Shown here piece after piece: positions 8,251 through 15,007 of a stretch of 15,602 bases of DNA (the first letter of the stretch is position 1; the number at the start of each line of letters is the position of its first letter). Position numbers and translations under genes: made by a program. The notes under the pieces were generated by a model. It saw only the letters and a program-made list of their open reading frames with translations. It was not told the origin of the DNA and made no database searches. Source of the stretch: Candidatus Latescibacterota bacterium (GTDB lineage Bacteria > Latescibacterota > UBA2968 > UBA8231); assembly GCA_021295675.1 (NCBI GenBank), contig JAGWBY010000007.1, positions 1-15,602 on the forward strand. The letters are read 5' to 3'.

Positions 8251-9630
8251 ATGGATCACGCCGCCCTGATAAGCGATCTCGGCACCTTCTTGCGCCCAGA
8301 TCAACTGTTGACCTCGGACGAGGATTGCAGCGTCTATGCCTTCGACGGGACCGCCCTGCTGCACCAGCGACCCGCGTGCGTGGCGTTGCCGGAAAGTCGG
8401 GATGAGGTCGCCCAACTCTTGGCCCTGTGCAACAAGCGCGAGGTACCCGTGGTACCGCGCGGCTCGGGCACTGGGTTGGCCGGGGGATCGGTTCCCTCGC
8501 AGGAGGGAGTCGCGCTCTGCTTGGTTCGGCTCAACCAGATTCTAGAACTGGACGCGGCCAACCTAGTCATGGTCGTCCAGCCGGGAGTCCTCACCCAGCA
8601 AATCGCCGACGCAGCCCAAGCTGCCGGCCTGTTTTATCCCCCAGATCCCGGCTCGATCAAGATCTCGACTATCGGCGGCAATGTGGCCAACAATTCCGGC
8701 GGGCTGCGCGGATTAAAATACGGCGTGACGCGCGACTACGTGATGGGGCTGGAGGTAGTCCTAGCCGACGGACAGGTCTTGGAAACCGGTAACAAATGCG
8801 TCAAAGACGTGGCCGGATTCACGCTCAAAGACCTCTTCATCGGCTCCGAGGGAATGCTCGGCGTCATTACTAAGATCGTGCTGAAACTGGTTCCAGCACC
8901 TGCGAACAAGAAGACCCTACTCGGCCTCTACGACGAGATGACGCAGGCCGCGGCCACGGTCTCGGCGATTATCGCGCACAAAATTATCCCCTGCACCCTC
9001 GAATTCCTCGACCGCACTACCATTGAGTGCGTGGAGGCCCACGCTGGCATTGGCCTGCCAACGGATTGCGAGGCCGTGCTGCTGATGGAAGTAGATGGGC
9101 ACCCGGCGCAGGTCGCTGAGCAAGCCGCTCAGATCGAGGCCATTGCTCGCGAAGGCGGCGCCCGCTCGGTGCGGCTAGCCGACTCAGACGCAGAGGCCCA
9201 GCAACTCGCCGCGGCCCGGCGCACGGCCTTTAGCGCGCTGGCGCGACTGGCACCGACGGTTGTGCTGGAGGACGTCACCGTGCCGCGCAGCGAGCTAGCG
9301 GCCATGGTCGCCTACGTGCAGGAGGTCGGTCAGCGGCATCAAGTGCGAGTGGGGACCTTCGGCCACTTCGGCGACGGCAATTTGCATCCCACCTTCCTGT
9401 GCGACGAGCGCGACGCCGAGGAAATGGCCCGCGTCGAGAAAGCCATGACCGAGGTTTTTGCCCACGCCGTGGAATTGGGCGGGACCATCACGGGCGAGCA
9501 CGGAGTCGGCTTGGCCAAAAAGCCCTATTTGCCCGGCCAACTCGGGCCAGTGGGGCTGGAAATTCTCAAGCGGGTCAAGACCGCCTTCGACCCCAAGGGC
9601 ATCTTAAACCGAGGGAATATGTTCGATTGA
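8251..9630 (+). CDS. glcD: FAD-linked 2-hydroxyacid oxidase subunit, GlcD-like
   Basis: A 459-residue protein of the glycolate oxidase GlcD / D-lactate dehydrogenase family. The PCMH-type FAD domain shows PRGSGTGLAGG (69-79), PDPGS (131-135), GGNVANNSGG (142-151) and SEGMLGVIT. The C-terminal FAD oxidase domain shows GHFGDGNLHP (371-380) and TGEHGVGL. With the GlcF-like subunit it would oxidise glycolate, lactate or a similar 2-hydroxyacid and pass electrons to quinone at the membrane. I chose ATG 8251 (aaaggg at about 8236-8241 upstream) over an in-frame GTG at 8230, which would overlap the preceding gene. It overlaps the GlcF-like gene by 4 bp. No sign of damage. The exact substrate is not determined by these motifs. 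Confidence 0.92.
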   Translation: MDHAALISDLGTFLRPDQLLTSDEDCSVYAFDGTALLHQRPACVALPESRDEVAQLLALCNKREVPVVPRGSGTGLAGGSVPSQEGVALCLVRLNQILELDAANLVMVVQPGVLTQQIADAAQAAGLFYPPDPGSIKISTIGGNVANNSGGLRGLKYGVTRDYVMGLEVVLADGQVLETGNKCVKDVAGFTLKDLFIGSEGMLGVITKIVLKLVPAPANKKTLLGLYDEMTQAAATVSAIIAHKIIPCTLEFLDRTTIECVEAHAGIGLPTDCEAVLLMEVDGHPAQVAEQAAQIEAIAREGGARSVRLADSDAEAQQLAAARRTAFSALARLAPTVVLEDVTVPRSELAAMVAYVQEVGQRHQVRVGTFGHFGDGNLHPTFLCDERDAEEMARVEKAMTEVFAHAVELGGTITGEHGVGLAKKPYLPGQLGPVGLEILKRVKTAFDPKGILNRGNMFD

Positions 9631-10949
9631 GCGACGACGGCCTGAACTTGCTCCGAGACTTGGATTACTCGGTTCTCCAGCAGTGCATGCACTGCGGCAT
9701 GTGCCTGCCGACCTGCCCGACGTACGACGCGACCCTGCACGAGCGCTCGTCGCCGAGGGGGCGGATCGCCATGATGCGGGCCATCGCCGATGGCGAGTTA
9801 GAGGCGAGTAAGACCTTTGCCGAAGAAATGTATTTCTGCCTCGGCTGCCTCGCCTGTCAGACCGCGTGTCCGGCTGGCGTGGATTACGCCGCGCTATTTG
9901 AAAATGCCCGCGCCGAAGTGGAGCGGCAGGGCTTGCTCGACGGCACAGTGCGGAATTTTGTGCGCCGCTGGGTCCTCGGCTGGCTCTTTGCCAAACAGAC
10001 GCGTCTGCGGGCAGTGGCGCGCTTGATGCGCATATTCCAGCGCAGCGGTCTGCAAACCCTAACGCGCCGCAGCGGCCTCCTCAGACTACTGCCCTTTGGC
10101 TTGGGAGACCTAGAGCCGCTGGCACCGCGGATTTCCCCGCGCTTTACCGACCAGTTGTACCGCCGAGATTTGCAGCAAGCGAATCCGCCCAAGCCGCGCT
10201 ACCGAGTCGCGCTGTTGGCCGGCTGCGTCCAAGACATATCCTTTGCCGAGGTAAACGCCGATACAATATGCGTCTTGCAGCACAATGGCTGCCAAGTGCT
10301 GCTGCCGGAGGGCCAAGCCTGTTGCGGCTCGCTGCACGCGCACAACGGCGCAGTCGAACAGGCACAGCAGCAGGCGCGGCTCAACATCGACGCCTTTGAC
10401 GCTGAAAACCTAGACGCAATCGTCGTCAACGCCGGCGGCTGCGGCTTGCACTGCAAGCACTACGACCGCTTGCTAGCCGACGATCCTACTTATGCGGAGC
10501 GGGCCGCTGTGTGGAGCGCAAAAGTAAAAGACGTACACGAATGGCTCGCCGACATCGGCTTGCGCCAGCCCCGCGCCGCCATGCCTCCGCAACAGGTAGC
10601 ATACCACGAGTCTTGCCACCTCAAGCACGGGCAGCGGGTTTCTACAGCCCCGCGCGAAGTGCTCCAGGCCGTGCCCAATTTGGAGCTCGTGCCGCTGGTA
10701 GAGGCCGACTGGTGCTGCGGCAGCGCTGGCATCTACAACATCACCCAGCCCGAACTGTCCATGCAGCTACTCGACCGCAAAATGGCGCACGTGTGCGCAA
10801 CCGGCGCGACCGCAGTAGCCACGGGCAACACAGGCTGCGCCATCCAGCTCCAATACGGCGTCCGCCGCGCAAAAGCCGCCGTGGACGTCGTCCATCCCGT
10901 GTCGCTTTTGGCCGCAGCCTATCGCGCTGAAAACCAAGGAGGAACATAA
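9627..10949 (+). CDS. glcF: Iron-sulfur subunit of 2-hydroxyacid oxidase, GlcF-like
   Basis: A 440-residue protein with two 4Fe-4S motifs, C20-C23-C26-C30 (CMHCGMCLPTC) and C71-C74-C77-C81 (CLGCLACQTAC), followed by two CCG domains (LLAGCVQD with CCGSLHAHNG, and YHESCHLKHGQ with CCGSAGIYN). This is the GlcF layout: it carries electrons from the flavin subunit towards quinone. The start is TTG at 9627, overlapping the GlcD stop as TTGA; the next in-frame Met is residue 21, inside the first cluster motif, so the TTG is needed. A longer open frame upstream to 9399 lies inside glcD and lacks family similarity. The stop shares one base with the next ATG (TAATG), implying coupled translation. Confidence 0.92.
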   Translation: MSDDGLNLLRDLDYSVLQQCMHCGMCLPTCPTYDATLHERSSPRGRIAMMRAIADGELEASKTFAEEMYFCLGCLACQTACPAGVDYAALFENARAEVERQGLLDGTVRNFVRRWVLGWLFAKQTRLRAVARLMRIFQRSGLQTLTRRSGLLRLLPFGLGDLEPLAPRISPRFTDQLYRRDLQQANPPKPRYRVALLAGCVQDISFAEVNADTICVLQHNGCQVLLPEGQACCGSLHAHNGAVEQAQQQARLNIDAFDAENLDAIVVNAGGCGLHCKHYDRLLADDPTYAERAAVWSAKVKDVHEWLADIGLRQPRAAMPPQQVAYHESCHLKHGQRVSTAPREVLQAVPNLELVPLVEADWCCGSAGIYNITQPELSMQLLDRKMAHVCATGATAVATGNTGCAIQLQYGVRRAKAAVDVVHPVSLLAAAYRAENQGGT

Positions 10950-11293
10950 TGCAACACTTTGGCCTAACCATTGAGTTGAAGAACGATCCCGAACTGATCG
11001 CCCAATACAAGGCATACCACGCCGACCCTTGGCCCGAGCCGCTTCAGGGCCTAGGCGAGGTCGGCATCACCGACATGAAAATTTTTCTCTTGGGCCAGCG
11101 GATGTTCATGTACATGACCGCGACCGACGAGTTCGATCCAGCCCGCGACTTCCCGCGCTACGTCGAGCAAAATCCCAAAGCGAAAGAGTGGGACGAGCTG
11201 ATGCGGACCTTTCAGCAGCAGGTGCCCGAGGCCAAAGAGGGCGAGTGGTGGGCCAATATGGAACTCGTGTTTGACTTGCAATTGCACGTGTGA
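10949..11293 (+). CDS. L-rhamnose mutarotase-like protein (RhaM/DUF718 family)
   Basis: A 114-residue single-domain alpha/beta protein of the rhamnose mutarotase family, close to the family length of 104-115. YKAYHADPWPE (20-30) carries the probable catalytic His (H24), and FLLGQRMFMYMTATDEFD and EWWANMELVFDL match the conserved blocks. These enzymes interconvert the alpha and beta anomers of L-rhamnose or related 6-deoxy sugars. The strong AAGGAGG at 10936-10942, six bases before the ATG, sets the start. Last gene of the operon. Because L-rhamnose breakdown yields lactaldehyde and then lactate, linkage to a GlcDF-type oxidase is sensible, but no other rhamnose gene is certain in the window. 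The protein could act on another deoxy sugar such as fucose. Confidence 0.88.
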   Translation: MQHFGLTIELKNDPELIAQYKAYHADPWPEPLQGLGEVGITDMKIFLLGQRMFMYMTATDEFDPARDFPRYVEQNPKAKEWDELMRTFQQQVPEAKEGEWWANMELVFDLQLHV

Positions 11294-11304
11294 GAAGCTA
11301 TAAG
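11277..11304 (+). promoter_or_regulatory. Candidate sigma70-type promoter for the MBL cassette
   Basis: TTGCAA (11277-11282) and TATAAG (11299-11304) are separated by 16 bases, matching 4/6 and 5/6 of the -35 and -10 consensus. This overlaps the end of the mutarotase gene and would start transcription about 45 bases before the cassette ATG. Its position between a GC-rich operon and a lower-GC cassette is reasonable, but the sigma factors of this organism are unknown. Confidence 0.3.
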
Positions 11305-11356
11305 GATAGACTCGTCAAGCAACGACTAATAGACTATTCGACAGGAGAATTTAGCA

Positions 11357-12052
11357 ATGAGAATTGAACCCGAAATCGCCGGGGTTTCACTCGTCATGCT
11401 TGGCCATTTCAATCCTGCTATTTTTACACCTGCGTGGTTCGGATGGAATGAGCTTCTTCCCGAAAAAACGGTCAATATTGCAGGTACGAAAATCGTCCAT
11501 CCTCAAATCGCGACATTCGAGGCGGATTGGCTCAACTTGCATGTCCAACCAGAATCCTTCCAAATCAACACGACTCAGCCCCCTTATGTTCGCCTGCGGG
11601 ACTTGGCTGTCCGAATTTTCCGAGAAAACCTTCCTCATATCCCTCTTAAAGCAATGGGGATCAACCGAGAAGTACACTTTTCTGTGCGGAGTTCCGACGA
11701 GCGAGATCGGCTCGGCAGATTGCTGGCACCTGTTGAGCCATGGGGAGATTGGGGACAGAAACTGGAACCAGATGGGGAGCATGGTGGTATGACTTCTCTT
11801 ACTATGAGACAAGTAAATCCGGACGGCAGGCCGTTGGGAGGACAAATAAACGTGACGGTGGAACCATCCAGCCGGATCGGACAAGGCCGTCTCGGCGTTT
11901 ACGTTCGGGTCAATGACCACTATACTATTGAGAACGTAGAGAGCCAGATGGGAACCAGTAAAATCGTCGCGTTACTAGAGGAAAATTTTGACGAATCTTT
12001 GCGGCGTGCAGACAAAATCATCGATCACATTATGTCCTTAACGGAGAAATAA
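11357..12052 (+). CDS. Conserved protein of unknown function, first gene of MBL cassette
   Basis: A 231-residue soluble protein; no signal peptide or membrane segment is visible. I recognise no named domain. Notable blocks are MLGHFNPAIFTPAWFGW (14-30), KIVHPQIATFEADWLNLHV (45-63), RLRDLAVRIF (79-88), KAMGINREVHF (98-108) and VEPSSRI...VYVRVNDHY (168-189). I believe similar uncharacterised proteins with an FNPAIF...PAWF start and an MGINR block occur in other bacteria, but from memory only. AGGAG at 11343-11347, 9 bases upstream, supports the start. It is followed after 2 bp by the next cassette gene. GC content is visibly lower than in the flanking genes (47% in the 60 bases from 11401), suggesting acquisition. 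A role as sensor or adaptor for the MBL hydrolase would be speculation. Confidence 0.8.
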   Translation: MRIEPEIAGVSLVMLGHFNPAIFTPAWFGWNELLPEKTVNIAGTKIVHPQIATFEADWLNLHVQPESFQINTTQPPYVRLRDLAVRIFRENLPHIPLKAMGINREVHFSVRSSDERDRLGRLLAPVEPWGDWGQKLEPDGEHGGMTSLTMRQVNPDGRPLGGQINVTVEPSSRIGQGRLGVYVRVNDHYTIENVESQMGTSKIVALLEENFDESLRRADKIIDHIMSLTEK

Positions 12053-12054
12053 GA

Positions 12055-12669
12055 ATGTCGGAAGCTGCATTCGCCCCTGCGGGCAACAGACTTCAGGACT
12101 CATCAGGGATCAACGAAAATCCGAGTGCATCTAATACCCTTGAGCAATTGCTTCTTCGGGAAGGATATGCGGACCGGATCGCGGCTACGCTAAAACAGCG
12201 CCGAGATTCGGAGCTATATGATACTGACGTCTCGGAGAGGACCATTGAGGTCCGCCCGATAGCGACCGGAACCGGTTTCGATGTTGACGTAAGCATTGAA
12301 TTTCCTGACCTAGCCCAAATTTCGCGGACTGTGCCCCAAGTCAGTTTTCATCTGCTTCAGGAGTGGGAAGGGCATGTCACAGAGATAGGAGAAGACGACT
12401 TCACAGTGCGGCTATTAGACCTGACTGCCGGTTCCTCGCATGAAGAGGAAGAAGCTGTCATTCCTCTCTCCGAGATTTCAGAAGACGATCTCAAGCGTCT
12501 GTGCCTCGGCAGCATCTTTCGCTGGGTCATCGGCTACGAGCGTTCCGCAAGCGGAACTAAGCAGCGTGTCTCCCGGATCGTCTTCCGCGAACTTCCTGTT
12601 GTGACCAAACAGGATATAGCCGAAGCCGAAGAACGGGCTAGGAAGACCGCTCAGTTATGGGCGGACTAA
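12055..12669 (+). CDS. Conserved protein of unknown function, second gene of MBL cassette
   Basis: A 204-residue soluble protein. Residues 1-25 look disordered; 28-50 may be helical; 63-83 contain alternating beta residues (TIEVRP, FDVDVSIEF); 104-181 form what looks like a small beta barrel: WEGHVTEIGEDDFTVRLLDL (104-123), an acidic EEEEAVIPLSEISEDDLKRL (130-149), then GSIFRWVIGYER and QRVSRIVFREL. The last 20 residues are helical and charged. I know of no functional name; the barrel recalls S1/OB-like folds, by eye only. GGAG at 12043-12046 precedes the ATG by 8 bases. Its 3' end overlaps the MBL gene by 13 bp, so the two are likely translated together. GC was about 52% in the 60 bases from 12421. 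Confidence 0.8.
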   Translation: MSEAAFAPAGNRLQDSSGINENPSASNTLEQLLLREGYADRIAATLKQRRDSELYDTDVSERTIEVRPIATGTGFDVDVSIEFPDLAQISRTVPQVSFHLLQEWEGHVTEIGEDDFTVRLLDLTAGSSHEEEEAVIPLSEISEDDLKRLCLGSIFRWVIGYERSASGTKQRVSRIVFRELPVVTKQDIAEAEERARKTAQLWAD

Positions 12670-13742
12670 CTACCCGCGGAGTTCCACCTAAACACAATGT
12701 GATGGAAGTAACTCTTGTCGGCCCTGGTTACGGAGAATGCATACTTCTTCATATAGGGAACGGCAGTTGGGTAATTGTCGATTCCTGTATCGGTGCAGAT
12801 TCCCGTCCGGCAGCGTTGGCTTATCTCCATGACATGGGATTAGATCCTCCTGAGGTGGTTCACCTCATAGTTGCCACTCATTGGCATGACGACCATATAC
12901 GCGGCATGGGAGAGTTAGTCGAGGTCTGCGGCGATGCGACTTTCTGCTGTGCAAGTGCTCTTCGTACACAAGAATTTCTCACAATGATGGACGCTATAGC
13001 GAGTCGTCCTATGTCCCAAGTGGGCTCTGGAATGCAGGAACTCTACAAGGTCCGGTCGTTCCTTGAGAAGAGGCCTGCCAAGCCTGTATTCGCCATAGCC
13101 AATCGTAAAATCTTTAGTCGGGATAGTTGCGAGATCTGGTCCCTCTCGCCTTTTGACGAGGAAGTTGACAGCTTCTTGAGGGAAATAGACCGTCTTCGGC
13201 CACAGGAACGTAAAACAAAAAGGCGAACTCCTACCCTGACCCCTAACAAGACTGCGGTTGTTCTATTAATCAAGATCGACGATACAGCGATTCTTCTCGG
13301 TTCCGATCTTGAGGGGCGTGGCTGGTTGGATATACTCGCTGCCTACGAAGGGTCGAATTGCAAAGCTTCCGTTTTCAAAGTTCCACATCATGGTTCCCAA
13401 AACGCCCACGAGGATAGAGTATGGAGTGAGATGCTGCATAGTGAACCAATAGCGGCGCTCACTCCGTGGAAAAAAGGTGGACGGAGTTTACCGACGAAGA
13501 GCGACGTAAAACGTATTCTCTCGTTTACTCGAAAGGCTTATGCAACTGCGCCGTTCGACATTTCTAGTTCCAAACCCGCACGGAGAAGGAATAGAACCGT
13601 AGAAAAGACTATCCGGGAAGCTAGCAAAAGAATCAGTCACGTAGCCCCGTCTCCCGGAATGATCCGTCTGCGCCGGAGGTTCGGGTCACAGCTATATTGG
13701 GATATTGAGACGTTTGCGCCGGCATGTCAGTTGATGGATTAG
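12657..13742 (+). CDS. ComEC/Rec2-like metallo-beta-lactamase-fold hydrolase
   Basis: A 361-residue MBL-fold protein. The metal motif HxHxDH is H75-W-H77-D-D79-H80, with GSDLEG (D217) and VPHHGSQ (H244-H245) as later ligand positions; LVGPGYGECILLHIGNGSW and IVDSC near the N-terminus are typical of the ComEC-like, soluble MBL group. Residues 81-200 form an insertion between metal motifs, and the C-terminal 70 residues are strongly basic (ARRRNR, RLRRRFG), compatible with nucleic-acid contact. It is not an antibiotic-hydrolysing lactamase type. A nuclease or phosphodiesterase activity is inferred from the fold. The start at 12657 overlaps the preceding gene; ATG 12702 is an alternative with less support upstream. 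A candidate terminator follows 31 bp downstream. Confidence 0.85.
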   Translation: MGGLTTRGVPPKHNVMEVTLVGPGYGECILLHIGNGSWVIVDSCIGADSRPAALAYLHDMGLDPPEVVHLIVATHWHDDHIRGMGELVEVCGDATFCCASALRTQEFLTMMDAIASRPMSQVGSGMQELYKVRSFLEKRPAKPVFAIANRKIFSRDSCEIWSLSPFDEEVDSFLREIDRLRPQERKTKRRTPTLTPNKTAVVLLIKIDDTAILLGSDLEGRGWLDILAAYEGSNCKASVFKVPHHGSQNAHEDRVWSEMLHSEPIAALTPWKKGGRSLPTKSDVKRILSFTRKAYATAPFDISSSKPARRRNRTVEKTIREASKRISHVAPSPGMIRLRRRFGSQLYWDIETFAPACQLMD

Positions 13743-13773
13743 CGAACGATCCACATTCAAAATTGTCAGCAGG

Positions 13774-13831
13774 AAAGCGCCATTGCGGGAGTGACTAGCC
13801 GGTCAATGGAGAGCAGCGCTTTTTCTATTTT
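13774..13831 (+). terminator. Candidate Rho-independent terminator after the MBL cassette
   Basis: AAAGCGC (13774-13780) pairs with GCGCTTT (13816-13822); inside, CATTG (13781-13785) pairs with CAATG (13804-13808) and CGG with CCG (13799-13801), leaving a 10-base loop and two right-side bulges. The stem runs into tttttctatttt (13820-13831). Bulges make it weaker than a standard terminator. The rest of 13743-13938 holds no gene I can support; a 35-codon open stretch ends at 13907 without a clear start or homology. Confidence 0.45.
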
Positions 13832-13938
13832 CCTACCGTGCAGGCTCTCCTCAATGCGTTTCAAGGCCAGCTAAAAGAATCTGGAGCAGATTCGGACGTT
13901 GCCTAGTACCTTCGGCTGCTTTCAAGCGGGAAGACCGC

Positions 13939-14230
13939 ATGAGCGAGAGAATCGACATCCCCAAAGAAGAGATCGCCGCCTTCTGCCAGCGCAACCACAT
14001 CCGGCGCATGGCCCTGTTCGGCTCGGTCCTGCGCGATGACTTCACGCCCGAGAGCGACGTGGATGTACCAGACGCCGGGACTGGAGTTCATTACCATGCA
14101 GGACGAGCTGTCAAAGATACTTGGTCGGCAAGTGGATTTGCACACTTTCAAGGGAGTCGAAAAAAGCCGTAACTGGTTGCTCCGAGAGGAGATACTTAGC
14201 TCTGTAGAGGTGCAGTATGAGCAGGAGTAA
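13939..14230 (+). pseudogene. MNT-type nucleotidyltransferase, frameshifted
   Basis: The first frame (from 13939) reads [37 protein letters not shown], with the GS and DxD catalytic motif of minimal nucleotidyltransferases. After DVDV (about 14065) the frame changes; the second frame continues [20 protein letters not shown] and ends VEVQYEQE at 14230. Relatives have LVEFxPG between DVDV and TPGL, so about 20 bp seems lost. These proteins are commonly the antitoxin or AMPylating partner of a HEPN (DUF86-like) toxin; no HEPN gene follows, since the SDR starts 42 bp later. Thus it is both broken and orphaned. Repaired length would be about 104 residues, which is usual for the family. Confidence 0.8.
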
Positions 14231-14272
14231 TTTACAAACAGCATATCCAACTTCTGAAACAGGAGATCAACT

Positions 14273-15007
14273 ATGAATAAAGGTCGGGTCGCCGGTAAAG
14301 CGGCCATTGTAACAGGCGCAGCCTCGGGAGCGCGCGAAGGCGCGTCTGTCTGCGTGGTGGATGTCAACGCCGATGGCGGCCAGCGGGTCGTCGATAAAAT
14401 CAACGCCGACGGCGGCGAAGCCATTTTCGTCCGCACCGATGTGGGCGAGTCCGCCCAAGTCATCGAGATGTTTGAGCACACCGAAGAAGCCTTTGGCCGC
14501 GTAGATATCGTCCACAACAACGCAATATGGTTCCGCCACGGCCCGGCGACCGAACTCGACGAAAAGGATTGGGACGGGACGTTGAACATCGGCCTGAAGG
14601 CGATTTTCCTCGCCGCCAAATACGGCATCCCAATCATGCGCAAGACCGGGGGCGGGGTGATCATCAACACCGGCTCGGTGCATTCGCTGGTCAGCTTTGC
14701 CACGGCCACGGCCTACGACGCGGCCAAGGCCGGAGTTTTGGGCCTGACGCGGACCCTCGCCATTGACTACGGGCCAGACATCCGCGTCTGCGCCGTGCTC
14801 CCTGGAGCGATTCTGACGCCCTTGTGGGACGATCTACAAGTGCCGGAGGAAGAGCGCGTGCGCTACGCCCAGATGGTGCCGGCCCAGCGCTTGGGCACGG
14901 GCGAGGACATCGCCAACGCCGTGCTATTCCTCGCCTCGGACGAGGCGTCTTTTATCACCGGAACTGCGTTGACCGTAGATGGCGGAATGCTGGCGCGGAC
15001 CGAGTAG
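14273..15007 (+). CDS. Short-chain dehydrogenase/reductase with shortened cofactor loop
   Basis: A 244-residue classical SDR: catalytic S135, Y148 and K152 (YDAAK), an NNAI block in place of NNAG, PGAILTPLW after the active site, and a C-terminal TALTVDGG. The cofactor motif starts as TGAASG (14-19) but then runs directly to AREGASVCVVDVN; the family has TGAASGIGRAIALLFAREGA, so about 9 residues (27 bp), including the last glycines of TGxxxGxG and its helix, are absent while the frame is kept. As written, NAD(P) binding should be badly impaired. AGGAG at 14261-14265, 7 bases upstream, sets the start. GC returns to the high level of the flanks. The substrate would be an alcohol or sugar; unknown. 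It abuts serC with no gap. Confidence 0.9.
   Translation: MNKGRVAGKAAIVTGAASGAREGASVCVVDVNADGGQRVVDKINADGGEAIFVRTDVGESAQVIEMFEHTEEAFGRVDIVHNNAIWFRHGPATELDEKDWDGTLNIGLKAIFLAAKYGIPIMRKTGGGVIINTGSVHSLVSFATATAYDAAKAGVLGLTRTLAIDYGPDIRVCAVLPGAILTPLWDDLQVPEEERVRYAQMVPAQRLGTGEDIANAVLFLASDEASFITGTALTVDGGMLARTE

Noticed and set aside
9399..9626. N-terminal extension of the GlcF-like gene
   Set aside because: Arginine-rich shadow of glcD; no family similarity before the TTG at 9627.
11271..11304. Promoter using TTGACT at 11271 as the -35 box
   Set aside because: The spacer to TATAAG would be 22 bases, too long; TTGCAA at 11277 fits better.
12657..13742. Antibiotic-hydrolysing beta-lactamase
   Set aside because: No signal peptide; PHHGS and the N-terminal pattern point to the ComEC-like MBL group rather than class B lactamases.
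13799..13907. Short open stretch ending [21 protein letters not shown], possibly the tail of a lost gene
   Set aside because: No start codon with a ribosome site and no homology I can support; it overlaps the candidate terminator.
13903..14709. Long minus-strand open frame of 268 codons opposite the nucleotidyltransferase and SDR
   Set aside because: Opposite conserved SDR and MNT motifs on the plus strand; its translation is low-complexity and resembles no family.
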